NCBI RefSeq assembly: GCF_004402705.1
Contig: NZ_SOFM01000010.1
Location: 183,434-247,433 of the forward strand
Reading direction: 5' to 3'
Source of the DNA: Cryobacterium mannosilyticum
Lineage (GTDB): Bacteria; Actinomycetota; Actinomycetes; Actinomycetales; Microbacteriaceae
DNA length: 64,000 nucleotides
The position numbers and the translations under genes were made by a program. Positions 8,407 through 16,526 of this stretch are shown piece by piece. Positions within the stretch are counted from its first letter, which is position 1. The number at the start of each line of letters is the position of its first letter. Below the pieces are notes generated by a model that saw only the letters and a program-made list of their open reading frames with translations, did not search any database and was not told the DNA's origin.

Positions 8407-8679
8407 CTACGCCATGTTGGCGGCGTACTTGGCGGGATTCGAGTCGAAGGCGGGCCCACATCCGCCGCAGCAGAGGTAGTACCGCTCGCCCTCGTAGTCG
8501 CGATACAGACCGGTCGCTTCGGCAGCCTTCTTGCTGACGGGGTTGCCGACCATCACCGGGCAGGTGGTGATGTCTTTCCCCACGCCGCCGAGCAGGTTCT
8601 CATGGTTGTTGCTCGCCGCGGCAGGGGTGGGCGCGCTTGCGCTGCAACAGCTGGAGGTCGCCTCGTGGTCGTTCATCAT
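8407..8679 (-). CDS. YHS-domain copper-associated protein
   Basis: A 90-residue protein with a Cys/Ala/Ser-rich N-terminus (EATSSCCSAS) and a C-terminal YHS domain: TTCPVMVGNPVSKKAAE followed by GERYYLCCGGCGPAFDSNPA. YHS/TRASH-like domains bind metal through such cysteines and often accompany copper ATPases. It is the last intact gene of the copZ-secreted protein-copA unit on the minus strand, 52 bases after copA. AAGGG lies ahead of the ATG at 8679. A role in handing copper to CopA or in sensing is inferred. Confidence 0.8.
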   Translation of the reverse strand: MMNDHEATSSCCSASAPTPAAASNNHENLLGGVGKDITTCPVMVGNPVSKKAAEATGLYRDYEGERYYLCCGGCGPAFDSNPAKYAANMA

Positions 8680-8731
8680 GTTGGGTGATTCCCTTCGTAT
8701 TCATATTGATGGTGTGGGGTTGGTCGCGTTG

Positions 8732-10999
8732 TTACTTCGCGACGCTTTTGAACCCGCGCAGGCGCAGGCTGTTACCGACGACGAAGACGCTGGATATCGC
8801 CATCGCTCCCCCGGCAAGCATGGGGTTGAGCATTCCAAGCGCCGCGATGGGGATCGCCGCGACGTTGTAGGCGAACGCCCAGAACAGGTTGGTCTTGATC
8901 GTTGCGAGCGTCTTGCGGGACAGGCGGATTGCGTCGACCGCGCTGCGCAGGTCTCCGCGCACCAGGGTGATATCGGATGCTTCGATCGCGACGTCAGCGC
9001 CGGTGCCCATGGCAAGACCAAGGTCGGCCTGGGCAAGGGCAGGGGCGTCATTGACGCCGTCGCCGATCATCGCTACGACCTTTCCTTCGCGCTGCAACCG
9101 GGCGACAACGTTTACTTTGTCCTTCGGAAGAACCTCGGCAATGACTTCCTCAATGCCCACCTCCATGGCGATCCGCCGGGCTACTGCCTCGTTGTCACCG
9201 GTGAGCAGGATCGGAGTCAATCCGAGCGCCTTCAACTGAGCGATCGCGTCGGCGCTGGTCGGCTTGACGGTATCGGCGACGACGAGGATGCCCCGCGCCC
9301 GCCCGTCCCAGCCCACAGCGACGACAGTCTTGCCTTCACCTTCGGCGCGCGCCTTCGTGGAAGCAAGTTCGCGGCTCAGCTGTTGAGACCACTCGGCGAG
9401 CAACGAATCACGCCCCACCAGTACGGCGTGGCCATCGACAATTCCCTGCACGCCCTTGCCTTCGATGTTCGCGAAGTCCTCCGGGGTCGGTAACGTACCG
9501 ACCTCCTGCGTCGCCCCCTTCGCGATTGCCTGCGCAATCGGGTGCTCCGAGGCGTCTTCCAACGCCCCGGCTAGGCGCAGCAGCTCAGCACGATCCGTGC
9601 CGGGCTCAACGACAACGTCGACGAGCGTCATCTTGCCAGTGGTGACAGTACCTGTCTTGTCCAGAAGGACAGTATCGATCTTGCGCGTGGACTCCAGCAC
9701 CTCTGGGCCCTTGATGAGAACACCCATCTGTGCTCCGCGGCCCGTGCCGACAAGCAGCGCTGTCGGCGTCGCCAAGCCCAGCGCGCAGGGGCACGCGATC
9801 ACGAGGACCGCGACGGCAGCGGTGAACGCCGCGGTCACGGGGAACCCTGCGCCCAGCCAACCGCCCAGCACGACGAACGCGATCACGATCACGATCGGCA
9901 CGAACACGCCGGAGATCCTGTCAGCGAGGCGCTGCACCTCGGCCTTGCCCGTCTGAGCATCCTCGACAAGCTTGGCCATCTGCGCCAGCTGCGTGTCTGA
10001 GCCGATCCTGGTCGCACGCATGACGAGGCGACCGCCAACGTTCGTCGTGGCTCCGGTGACGGCGTCGCCCTCGGCAACCTCAACCGGCACCGACTCGCCG
10101 GTGAGCATGGAGGCGTCCACGGCGGAGGTGCCGGAGATCACTACACCGTCGGTGGCGATCTTCTCCCCCGGGCGCACGATGAACTCGTCACCGACCTGTA
10201 GGTCTTCAACCGGGATCTTCGTCTCGATCCCACCGCGAAGCACCGAGACCTCTTTCGCGCCAAGCTCCAGCAGTGCTCGCAAAGCCGCACCGGCCTGCTT
10301 CTTTGACCGCTTCTCGAAATATCGGCCGGCGAGGATGAACATCGTCACACCGGCGCCCACCTCGAGGTAGATGTTTGCCGCACCATCGGACGGGGCCAAC
10401 GCAAACTCAAACTGATGCGTCATCCCCGGAGTCCCCGCGGTGCCGAAGAACAACGCATACAGCGACCAGAGGAACGCGGCGGAGGTGCCAATAGAAATGA
10501 GGGTGTCCATCGTCGCGGCCCCGTGCTTGAGGTTCGTCCACGCCGCCTTATGGAAAGGCCAGGCCGCCCACAGGATCACGGGGGCTGCGAGCGCGAGCGA
10601 GGCCCACTGCCAGTAGATGAACTGCAGCGCTGGGCTCATCGCCATCGCGATTACCGGCACGGTCAGCACGATCGAACCGATCAGCCGGTTACGCAGCGAC
10701 GTCAGCTCCGGGTCCGCGTCGTCGGCGTCACCGGAGGCCGCGCCGTCCTTCTTCCTGTTCTTGGGGACGGGCATCGCGGCGGTGTATCCGGTCTTCTCGA
10801 CCTCGGCGATCAGCAGCGCTGGATCGTAGCCATTTGGGACTGTGACCTTCGCCTTTTCGGTGGCGTAGTTGACTGTCGCGGTGACACCGTCGAGCTTGTT
10901 CAGCTTTTTTTCGATCCGCATCGCGCAGGAGGCGCAGGTCATACCGCCGATCTCCAACTCGATGCCTGTGCCCAAACTCGGGGGCGCTGATGTGCTCAT
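8732..10999 (-). CDS. copA: Copper-exporting P1B-type ATPase CopA
   Basis: A 755-residue P1B-1 ATPase that pumps Cu(I) out of the cytoplasm with ATP. There is an N-terminal HMA domain with GMTCASCAMR near residue 19. The A-domain has TGES, and the membrane ion motif is ACPCALGLATPTA. Also present are the phosphorylation motif DKTGT, the nucleotide-domain ASEHPIAQAI (His-Pro) and the hinge MIGDGVNDAPALAQADLG. Eight membrane helices are expected. It lies in one direction with copZ, a secreted copper-associated protein and the YHS gene, downstream of two CsoR operators. All key residues appear intact. Confidence 0.95.
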   Translation of the reverse strand: MSTSAPPSLGTGIELEIGGMTCASCAMRIEKKLNKLDGVTATVNYATEKAKVTVPNGYDPALLIAEVEKTGYTAAMPVPKNRKKDGAASGDADDADPELTSLRNRLIGSIVLTVPVIAMAMSPALQFIYWQWASLALAAPVILWAAWPFHKAAWTNLKHGAATMDTLISIGTSAAFLWSLYALFFGTAGTPGMTHQFEFALAPSDGAANIYLEVGAGVTMFILAGRYFEKRSKKQAGAALRALLELGAKEVSVLRGGIETKIPVEDLQVGDEFIVRPGEKIATDGVVISGTSAVDASMLTGESVPVEVAEGDAVTGATTNVGGRLVMRATRIGSDTQLAQMAKLVEDAQTGKAEVQRLADRISGVFVPIVIVIAFVVLGGWLGAGFPVTAAFTAAVAVLVIACPCALGLATPTALLVGTGRGAQMGVLIKGPEVLESTRKIDTVLLDKTGTVTTGKMTLVDVVVEPGTDRAELLRLAGALEDASEHPIAQAIAKGATQEVGTLPTPEDFANIEGKGVQGIVDGHAVLVGRDSLLAEWSQQLSRELASTKARAEGEGKTVVAVGWDGRARGILVVADTVKPTSADAIAQLKALGLTPILLTGDNEAVARRIAMEVGIEEVIAEVLPKDKVNVVARLQREGKVVAMIGDGVNDAPALAQADLGLAMGTGADVAIEASDITLVRGDLRSAVDAIRLSRKTLATIKTNLFWAFAYNVAAIPIAALGMLNPMLAGGAMAISSVFVVGNSLRLRGFKSVAK

Positions 11000-11045
11000 G
11001 TATTGTTCCTTCTCTTAGCTGTTGGGAAAGGGTGAGACCTGACGC

Positions 11046-12002
11046 TCAGTGCCCCTCCATATGCGATCCGGTCTCGGCACCCGTGGAGCCGCCGCTGCGG
11101 GCGGCATCGAGCACGAACTCGGCGGTGTGGACTTCGCCATTCACCTGAAAGTCCAGGTACAGCAGGTAACGGCCCGCAGTCGGGGCCTCTGCGGCAAAAA
11201 CGATTTCCGGCCCGGCCGTTTCGCCAACCTTGGGGTCTTGACCCTCGGCGTGCACGTGTAAGAAGGCGAGATCGCCCTCACGCAGCGCAACGAGGTGACC
11301 GAACGCTCCCAGGTACGGCTCCAAGGTGGTCACCGGTTCACCATCACGGCTGATGGTGATCATGAGCTCGCTCGACGAGCCCGCCACCATTTCGCCGTCG
11401 ATCGACACCGTGAAACCAGCGACCTGATCGACCTGAGTCGGCTGCGGCGCCACAGGGGCGAACTCCCCGGCCACCTGAACCGTGCGAGTGAGGGTGATCC
11501 CGGAGGCCTTTGCCCCTGCCGGCGTGAAGTCTGCGAACACGCGGTAGCTCCCAGCTTCCGCCCATTGCCAGGGCATCGACCACGTGCCCGATGGCTCGTC
11601 CAACACTGGGTGAACGTGACGGAACTGACTGCCATCTGACCGCGCCACGATCAGATGCAGATCCTTGTCGTGTGTGGTCGTGTACTCCGTGACCGGGGCG
11701 CCAGAGGCATCCCGAATCTGGAAGCTCAGCTCGCCGAGCTCACCAACAGATGCAGGCGTCTGAACAGGCGAGAGCTCATACCCGTCAACGCCAAGAGCAA
11801 GGCCCTTCAGCGTGACCGCGGCGGCAGACTTTACCTCGGCGCTGCCGGCATCGTGGCCCTCTTCATGACCGTTCATTTCGCTCCCTTCCGTCCACCCCGT
11901 AACGACGCGGTCAGGCACGACGGCCCCGGCGATCCCAAACGCGCCACCGAACGCCACCACAAGGCCGAGTCCGTAGACGGCAAGACGCACGCCGGTATTC
12001 AT
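11046..12002 (-). CDS. Secreted/membrane-anchored copper-operon protein
   Basis: A 318-residue protein with one N-terminal membrane segment (LAVYGLGLVVAFGGAFGIAG). Its outside part is rich in His and Met near the ends (MNGHEEGHDAG, GSHMEGH). The body has two beta-rich stretches with LHLIVARSDGSQFRHVHP and FGHLVALREGDLAFLHVHAE, repeated His-containing motifs known from extracytoplasmic proteins next to actinobacterial copA genes. It probably binds or buffers copper at the outer membrane face (inference). Its start overlaps the copZ stop by four bases, so the two are translationally coupled; copA follows 47 bases downstream. Confidence 0.75.
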   Translation of the reverse strand: MNTGVRLAVYGLGLVVAFGGAFGIAGAVVPDRVVTGWTEGSEMNGHEEGHDAGSAEVKSAAAVTLKGLALGVDGYELSPVQTPASVGELGELSFQIRDASGAPVTEYTTTHDKDLHLIVARSDGSQFRHVHPVLDEPSGTWSMPWQWAEAGSYRVFADFTPAGAKASGITLTRTVQVAGEFAPVAPQPTQVDQVAGFTVSIDGEMVAGSSSELMITISRDGEPVTTLEPYLGAFGHLVALREGDLAFLHVHAEGQDPKVGETAGPEIVFAAEAPTAGRYLLYLDFQVNGEVHTAEFVLDAARSGGSTGAETGSHMEGH

Positions 12003-12211
12003 GCCGCCCGAACCGCCGAGTAACCTGCTTCCTCCACGGCGGCCAGAACCTGGGCATCGTCGACCGGATCAGAGCCTGTCACAGCGAGCTTGCCCGTCTG
12101 CGCATTCACCTCGATGCGGTCGACTCCAGCGATCTGGCCGACCTCTTCACGGATCGACATCTCGCAGTGCCCGCAGGTCATGCCTGTCACCTGGTACTCG
12201 TTCGTGGCCAT
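11999..12211 (-). CDS. copZ: HMA-domain copper chaperone CopZ
   Basis: A 70-residue single heavy-metal-associated domain with the Cu(I) site GMTCGHCEMSI at residues 10-20 and the ferredoxin-like fold pattern (VDRIEVNAQTGKLAVTG). It carries Cu(I) to CopA. First gene of the unit; two CsoR boxes lie 25-74 bases upstream of its ATG. Confidence 0.9.
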   Translation of the reverse strand: MATNEYQVTGMTCGHCEMSIREEVGQIAGVDRIEVNAQTGKLAVTGSDPVDDAQVLAAVEEAGYSAVRAA

Positions 12212-12235
12212 TACGTATCCTCTTCCTCCGTCGTG

Positions 12236-12285
12236 GTACCCCTACCGGGTACATGTATCGGTAACTCTATACCCCGCTGGGGTAT
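12236..12285. promoter_or_regulatory. Two CsoR-type copper operators upstream of copZ
   Basis: GTACCCCTACCGGGTAC (12236-12252) and ATACCCCGCTGGGGTAT (12269-12285) are near-perfect inverted repeats, 33 bases centre to centre. They share arms with the sites at 4984, 5005 and 8180 and match the CsoR operator type. Confidence 0.78.
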
Positions 12286-12423
12286 TCCGCAACGATAGAA
12301 GTCGGGACGGTGGCCACTAATACTCGATGCAAAAATTGCCCTCATCGGTCCCACGAAGCCGTAATGCCACCGCACAGATACGGACAGATTTCCCGAATGA
12401 CCAGTGCGGCACCGAAGCGCAGA

Positions 12424-12915
12424 TCAGAGGTTGTCGCGGAGGCCCGCGACGAATGCCCGTGAACGGAGTTCGAGCTTTTCGATTCGTTTGAGTCGCGCCG
12501 TGTCCCGATCGAAGCCGGTGTAGGCGAGTGGAGGAAGCTTGCGCACGTTGGCTGAGCACTCGAAGTTCGCACAGACCAGGGTTGCCACCGTATCGCCGGC
12601 CCGTCCGGCGGGCCCCGTTCTTCTTGCGGTGAAGTAGTGAACGTCATTGGGGAGGGTGACGTCCTCGCACCAGGAACATTGCGGGCGAGAGCGGGCACGG
12701 CCGGAGGACTGCCGCATCATGATCCCGGTCGGCTCATCGTCGAGGTGGGTGACGACGTAACCGATGTTGGGGACTTTGGGATCTTTCCATCCCAGGTAGT
12801 CGAGGTCTGTCCAGACAAGGTTGTCGAATTCGGGCGGCAGCTTGACGGCCTTGCGTTCTCGAAGGGACGTATTGATGAAGGATGCGCGCACATCAGCAGC
12901 GGTGAGCTGTTTCAC
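12424..12915 (-). CDS. FBP-domain zinc-finger protein
   Basis: A 163-residue protein of the FBP-domain family (treble-clef zinc finger, related to the C-terminal domain of EF-G-binding proteins). The zinc ligands are visible as CSWC (near residue 82) and CANFEC (near residue 116). The N-terminus MKQLTAADVRASFINTSLRE is typical. Such proteins can act on ribosomes or EF-G and protect against fusidic acid-like inhibition; that role is from family knowledge and is not shown here. It lies 30 bases downstream of a TetR gene on the same strand, so the two are probably co-transcribed. Confidence 0.75.
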   Translation of the reverse strand: MKQLTAADVRASFINTSLRERKAVKLPPEFDNLVWTDLDYLGWKDPKVPNIGYVVTHLDDEPTGIMMRQSSGRARSRPQCSWCEDVTLPNDVHYFTARRTGPAGRAGDTVATLVCANFECSANVRKLPPLAYTGFDRDTARLKRIEKLELRSRAFVAGLRDNL

Positions 12916-12945
12916 GTTGGGTCCTTTCTCGGTAGTGAGTGGATG

Positions 12946-13515
12946 TCAGCTGGATGGCCAGTGACTGAGGGTGAAGTGCAGCGCGTTCAGGGCGCTGTCC
13001 CACGATGCACTGGCGGAGCGGGTGCCGCGGCTGAAGCCGCCACCGCGTTCAAGCAGGACAAAGCCGTGGAAGGTGGAGTGCAGCAACCGCACGGCATCCG
13101 TTTCGTCGGGTTCGCTCAGTGCGTAGCCGCGCAGGATGGCTCGTGTCATGGCAGCGTGGCGCCCGGCAGCACTTTGCTCGGCGACAGCAGGCTCCAAGGA
13201 CATTTGCGTCGACGCGTACCGCCCGGGATGATTCAGCGCGTACGTGCGGTACGCGTTGGCGAAGGCGACGAGCGCGTCGCGCCCGGCTCGCCCCGCAAGT
13301 GCCGCGCCTACCTGATCCGCAAGTTCCGCCAACGAGAGAACTGCTACCCCGGAACGCAGTTCGTGGAGGCTGCGTATGTGGGCGTACAGGCTGGCGTCTT
13401 TGACCTCGACGAGCCGGGCGACCGCGGACATCGACACATTCTCGAATCCGTCCGTGTCGGCCAGGTCTGCAGCAGCGGCGATGATGCGGGCCGGAGTAAG
13501 TCCTGCGCGTGCCAT
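12946..13515 (-). CDS. TetR-family regulator with WHG C-terminal domain
   Basis: A 189-residue regulator. The N-terminal TetR helix-turn-helix is AADLADTDGFENVSMSAVAR followed by VKDASLYAHIRSLHEL. The C-terminal half, with the LLHSTFHGFVLLERGGGF motif, belongs to the TetR_C_33/WHG type. A nested palindrome lies just before its start (13536-13562) and suggests autoregulation. It is co-directional with the FBP gene, its most likely target. Confidence 0.85.
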   Translation of the reverse strand: MARAGLTPARIIAAAADLADTDGFENVSMSAVARLVEVKDASLYAHIRSLHELRSGVAVLSLAELADQVGAALAGRAGRDALVAFANAYRTYALNHPGRYASTQMSLEPAVAEQSAAGRHAAMTRAILRGYALSEPDETDAVRLLHSTFHGFVLLERGGGFSRGTRSASASWDSALNALHFTLSHWPSS

Positions 13516-13535
13516 GAGCGTCCCTTCCTTCGTTT

Positions 13536-13562
13536 CCTAGGATAACACTAGTTTTACCTAGG
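13536..13562. promoter_or_regulatory. Nested palindrome, probable TetR operator
   Basis: CCTAGG at 13536-13541 and again at 13557-13562 flank a central ACTAGT (13547-13552). The resulting imperfect inverted repeat starts 21 bases upstream of the TetR start codon, and a further CCTAG follows at 13566. Confidence 0.55.
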
Positions 13563-13585
13563 GGTCCTAGTCAACCCTCACATTC

Positions 13586-13819
13586 TCAGAGGCGGTCGGC
13601 GAACGGGCCGACCGGCGAGAAGGCATAGTCGGCGAACCGCTCCCCAACGAGCCGATGACTCGCCGCGTCGGGGTGCAGGGCGTCAGCGAGCGGATGGATG
13701 GCGGCATCCGCCGAGTCGTAGAGTCGTGTCCCGTCCAGATAGTGCAGGTTCGAGTCGCGTGAGCGAGCCTCCACGATCGACGCCAGGGCATCTCGGATCA
13801 CGAGCAGGGTGAGGCGACC
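13586..13819 (-). pseudogene. SGNH/GDSL hydrolase C-terminal remnant
   Basis: The minus-strand frame reads VEARSRDSNLHYLDGTRLYD and then LHPDAASHRLVGERFADYAF. The DALHPDAASH segment carries the D-x-x-H catalytic pair of SGNH hydrolases. The N-terminal part with the GDS serine is absent; at its 5' side the sequence switches to a transposase remnant. Non-functional fragment. Confidence 0.65.
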
Positions 13820-13937
13820 GAATTTCGCGATGCCAGCCCGTCAGCTCCACCACCTCAGTGAGGATCCGGGACTTCCCCGAACGGTCAGCGCTCCGATACG
13901 CGAGCGCTTTCTTCTTCGTCACAGCCTGGCCGTTGCG
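13820..13937 (-). pseudogene. Transposase N-terminal remnant (ISNCY-like)
   Basis: The minus strand encodes AVTKKKALAYRSADRSGKSR followed by ILTEVVELTGWHRE. This matches the N-terminus of transposases with the pattern K..R.G...IL..VV..TGWHR..AR.AL. The match stops after HRE, where the SGNH fragment begins, so the insertion was cut back to its first 35-40 codons. Confidence 0.5.
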
Positions 13938-14001
13938 TCATCGTCAGCTCGATAGAAACGGGCGTAGCCCAGATCCACCAAGTTGGAAACCAACACCACC
14001 A

Positions 14002-14066
14002 AGCGGAGGTTTTCAAATGAGGCAATGAATACAGCTACGCGGAGGTTTTCTATGAGTCAATGCGGC
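14002..14066 (+). repeat. Duplicated ribosome-binding-site/start module
   Basis: GCGGAGGTTTTC occurs twice, at 14003-14014 and 14039-14050. Each copy is followed within a few bases by an ATG and a similar tail (ATGAGGCAATG, ATGAGTCAATG). The first copy opens a three-codon frame (ATG AGG CAA TGA); the second opens the metalloprotease frame. Confidence 0.55.
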
Positions 14067-14948
14067 CTGTTGCCGGCCGTGAGGTTCGATTATGATGCGC
14101 CGCAGGGTGCCAGTCGTGCTCACAGAGAAAGTGGTCAAGTCATGTGGTCCACCATCCGCCGTACCGGTTCGGAGGGCGCTGTCCGCCAGCGCCGCCGCGG
14201 GCGCACCGCCTTAGCGACAATTGCCCTGTCTGCCCTCGTCCTTGGCGCGTCCCTCGGAGTTCCGGCGACCGCATCAGCGGCGGACGACGCGCCCTTCATC
14301 ACTGGTCCATCCGACGCTGATCTTGTTGCTGTTTTGAGTGGCGTCAACAACAAGTCAGGTGGACCTGGCACGCAGTTCTGGTGGAATCACACCAATCTGA
14401 CCGTCGCGGTGACGGCAGCACCCGAGGCGAGCCCTGATGGAGTGCGTGCCCTGCGCGATGCGGTGGCGACGTGGAGTGGAGTGCTTGCACGTCGACTCCC
14501 GATGGTTTCGCTGGTTGACGTCACTGGTACCGGTCGCTCGCGAGCCGCTGACATCGTCGTGCACTACGTCCCGCACGCTGGTGGAGTCGCGTGGGGCGGG
14601 AACGCGACCTGCGGTTCCCAGCACTGCTCGAATGTGATCATCAAATCGGAGGAGCCGCCCGGCGGGCCGTACCCCGACTTCGATAACCTTCGGATCTATC
14701 GGATGGGGTTGCACGAACTCGGACACGCCCTTGGACTCGGACACGCGTCGCCGCTCAACACCTCTACGGACATCATGGCCTACGGGTGGGCGAACGTGAC
14801 GGTTGACCCTCTGACGGGGAACTACCTCTATGACTACCGCACGCCGATTCTGTCGGACTGCGATATCGCTGGCATCGCCGCGGCCTTCGCATGGGCGTTG
14901 AACGGCGAAGCCCCGCATCCGGCAACAGTGGCTTTCGTTACTTGTTGA
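14052..14948 (+). CDS. Secreted matrixin-like zinc metalloprotease
   Basis: A protein with a signal peptide (basic RRRGRTALATIALS, then a hydrophobic core, cleavage near ATASA) and a mature M10-like domain. The zinc site is HELGHALGLGH (H-E-x-x-H-x-x-G-x-x-H), followed by the Met-turn DIMAYGW. It should be an exported protease. The start is uncertain: ATG 14052 has a perfect GGAGG seven bases upstream but adds 30 residues of unusual sequence, while ATG 14142 gives a normal signal peptide but a poor ribosome-binding site. Neighbours are transposon remnants, so it may have arrived by transfer. Confidence 0.8.
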   Translation: MSQCGLLPAVRFDYDAPQGASRAHRESGQVMWSTIRRTGSEGAVRQRRRGRTALATIALSALVLGASLGVPATASAADDAPFITGPSDADLVAVLSGVNNKSGGPGTQFWWNHTNLTVAVTAAPEASPDGVRALRDAVATWSGVLARRLPMVSLVDVTGTGRSRAADIVVHYVPHAGGVAWGGNATCGSQHCSNVIIKSEEPPGGPYPDFDNLRIYRMGLHELGHALGLGHASPLNTSTDIMAYGWANVTVDPLTGNYLYDYRTPILSDCDIAGIAAAFAWALNGEAPHPATVAFVTC

Positions 14949-14989
14949 GCTGTTCCGGAAGCCGAGGCTGTCGCTCGGGTGTAGCCGAG

Positions 14990-15436
14990 CCGGTGCGGCA
15001 CTGCCCCCACCTTGACGCGGGTGCAAACAACGCTGTTCGCGGCGAAGAGGGTGATCTGCTCCGAAGCGTACTGGGTGCCGCGGTCCGAGTGGAAGATCAC
15101 GGTCGCCGGCCGGTCTCCGCGCAGCACCATGGCCTTCGTGAGGGCGTCCTGGATGAGGTCGGTGCGCATATGGTCGGCGATGGCCCAACCGATCACGCGG
15201 CGGCTGTGGGCGTCGATGACGGTCGCCAAATACACCCATCCCTCCCCCGTCCTCAGGTAGGTGATATCGCCCACCCAGACCTGGCTCAGCGCCCCGGTGT
15301 CCCACTCGCGTTTCACGGCGTCGACCGGGTAGGCGTCAGCGTGGTCGATGATGGTGGTCGTCTTCCATTTCTTCGGGCTGATCCCCGCCAATCCGAGGCG
15401 TTTCATGGTCACGGCGTCCCCGCTCACGTTAGACAC
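14990..15436 (-). pseudogene. IS3-family transposase (OrfB) fragment
   Basis: The minus strand encodes LGLAGISPKKWKTTTIIDHA, then VWVGDITYLRTGEGWVYLAT and FHSDRGTQYASEQITLFAA, the first two catalytic Asp regions of an IS3 OrfB. The protein then departs from the family before the catalytic Glu, close to an end-like sequence GGCACTGCCCCCACC (14994-15008). The N-terminus is also cut, near 15430. It is a different IS3 type from the copy at 6.6 kb. Confidence 0.75.
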
Positions 15437-15582
15437 ACTACGTGGCTCTACAGCAGAAACTGCGGGGTCTGACTCCCTGACTTTGGCACTGCCGATCTCG
15501 GACGTGTCCGGTCACGCCCTCGTCTCACCTGGCGAGGCGCTCCCGGCGCTCAAACGGTCGGGTGCCAGAGCTCGTCGGGGCG

Positions 15583-15790
15583 CGCCAAAAGATTCTCTCC
15601 TGAGGCCGCCCAGTACGGGGTGGACAACGTTCAAGCTGACTGGAACGCGAATGCTCTCGCCAAGGCGAAGTCTTACCAGGGCCAAATGTCCATGTCCCCC
15701 GAGGCAATACGTGACCAGCTCACGAGCGAGTATGGGGAGAAATTCACCCTGGAAGAAGCCGACTACGCGATCCAGCATCTGAACGACTAG
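15583..15790 (+). pseudogene. Ltp-family lipoprotein, C-terminal remnant
   Basis: The plus-strand frame reads FSPEAAQYGVDNVQADWNAN, then AKAKSYQGQMSMSPEAIRDQ, ending AIQHLND and a stop at 15788. It contains the last repeats of the Ltp (host cell surface-exposed lipoprotein) domain and is about 85-90% identical by eye to the end of the protein at 20951-21385. No signal peptide or start is seen; the 5' part is replaced by the transposase fragment. A terminator follows 10 bases later. This is probably the original neighbour of the tRNA-Pro locus. Confidence 0.65.
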
Positions 15791-15800
15791 CTGCTGTCTC

Positions 15801-15838
15801 ACGAGGAGAACCCTGCCCTTTGGCGGGGTTCTCCTCGT
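15801..15838 (+). terminator. Strong hairpin after Ltp remnant
   Basis: A 17-base stem (ACGAGGAGAACCCTGCC) with a CTTT loop and one G-U pair. It follows the Ltp stop codon directly; the U-run after it is short. Confidence 0.7.
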
Positions 15839-15846
15839 TCCCGGCA

Positions 15847-15885
15847 CAAAAAAATGGCTCGAACCCACGATCCGTGGGTTCGAGC
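15847..15885 (-). terminator. Intrinsic terminator, probably ancestral to tRNA-Pro
   Basis: On the minus strand the stem GCTCGAACCCACG with its complement (13 bp, 3-base loop) is followed by CAT and seven T. It lies 25 bases downstream, in the tRNA's sense, of the displaced tRNA-Pro 3' end at 15911-15948. It therefore fits the terminator the tRNA gene had before the island inserted. Confidence 0.7.
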
Positions 15886-15910
15886 TATTCCGATGTCTTG
15901 CGACATCACA

Positions 15911-15948
15911 TGGTCGGGCTGACAGGATTTGAACCTGCGACCCCTTGA
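15911..15948. repeat. Distal attachment-site copy (tRNA-Pro 3' end)
   Basis: These 38 bases are identical to 37452-37489, the 3' part of the intact tRNA-Pro gene (CCA end, T-arm, variable region and 3' anticodon stem), in the same orientation. To its right, 15949-16034 resembles the sequence to the right of the copy at 33612, with a well-conserved stretch around CGGATTCCCTTGTG. This is the expected displaced half of a tRNA used as an integrase target. Confidence 0.85.
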
Positions 15949-16225
15949 AGGTTCTGGCCCTAGTTCAGTCGTTGCCGACTGTGTCCGAAAACCCTCGGAT
16001 TCCCTTGTGTTTACGGGGAACCGGGCGGTTCACTGCCTCTAATTGTAGGTCATCGTTTTGGGTCAAATAGAGATGAATTGGATGAGTAAATGATGACCAT
16101 GGGAGCCACTTTAAGCGACACGTCGAGCGCCTGCTTGGCTCGCCCGCACAGGGTTCTGCTGGGGCGAATTACCGATATGGAGTTAGGCACGGTGAGAATA
16201 CCTTGAGGTAGTCTGCGGACTTGAG

Positions 16226-16270
16226 ACTACCGATCGGTAGTGCGCACCTGGTAGACTACCGATCGGTAGT
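16226..16270. promoter_or_regulatory. HipB operator pair
   Basis: Two perfect copies of the 16-base palindrome ACTACCGATCGGTAGT lie at 16226-16241 and 16255-16270, 29 bases centre to centre and 34-79 bases before the hipB start. Paired palindromes ahead of hipBA are the usual target for cooperative HipB autoregulation. The rest of 15949-16304 is attachment-arm sequence with no gene. Confidence 0.8.
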
Positions 16271-16304
16271 TTCAGCCGAGGTTGGCCAATCCAAGGGAGT
16301 GAAC

Positions 16305-16526
16305 GTGCGCGCGATTATTGAAACGCCCGAAGACCTGGGCAACCTCGTGCGCCGAGTGCGTACCAAACATGGGCTGACTCAATACCAGCTCGCCGAACGC
16401 CTAAAAACCTCACAGCGTTACATCTACGAACTCGAGGCTGGGAAACCTAAGCGCGCTGATGCTCGGTACTTCAACCTGCTGGGGCAGCTTGGAATTCAGT
16501 TGACGGCAGATGTCGCCAATGAGTGA
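16305..16526 (+). CDS. hipB: HipB-like antitoxin (XRE-family)
   Basis: A 73-residue XRE helix-turn-helix protein: VRRVRTKHGLTQYQLAERLK followed by TSQRYIYELEAGKPKRADAR. HipB dimers bind operator palindromes and hold HipA inactive. The GTG at 16305 was chosen because AAGGGAG lies five bases upstream. It overlaps hipA by eight bases, giving coupled translation, and two perfect operators precede it. Confidence 0.85.
   Translation: MRAIIETPEDLGNLVRRVRTKHGLTQYQLAERLKTSQRYIYELEAGKPKRADARYFNLLGQLGIQLTADVANE

Noticed and set aside
15911..15948. A second and third tRNA-Pro gene (15911 and 33612)
   Set aside because: Both copies contain only the 3' half; the D-arm, 5' acceptor strand and anticodon are missing, so they are attachment-site copies.
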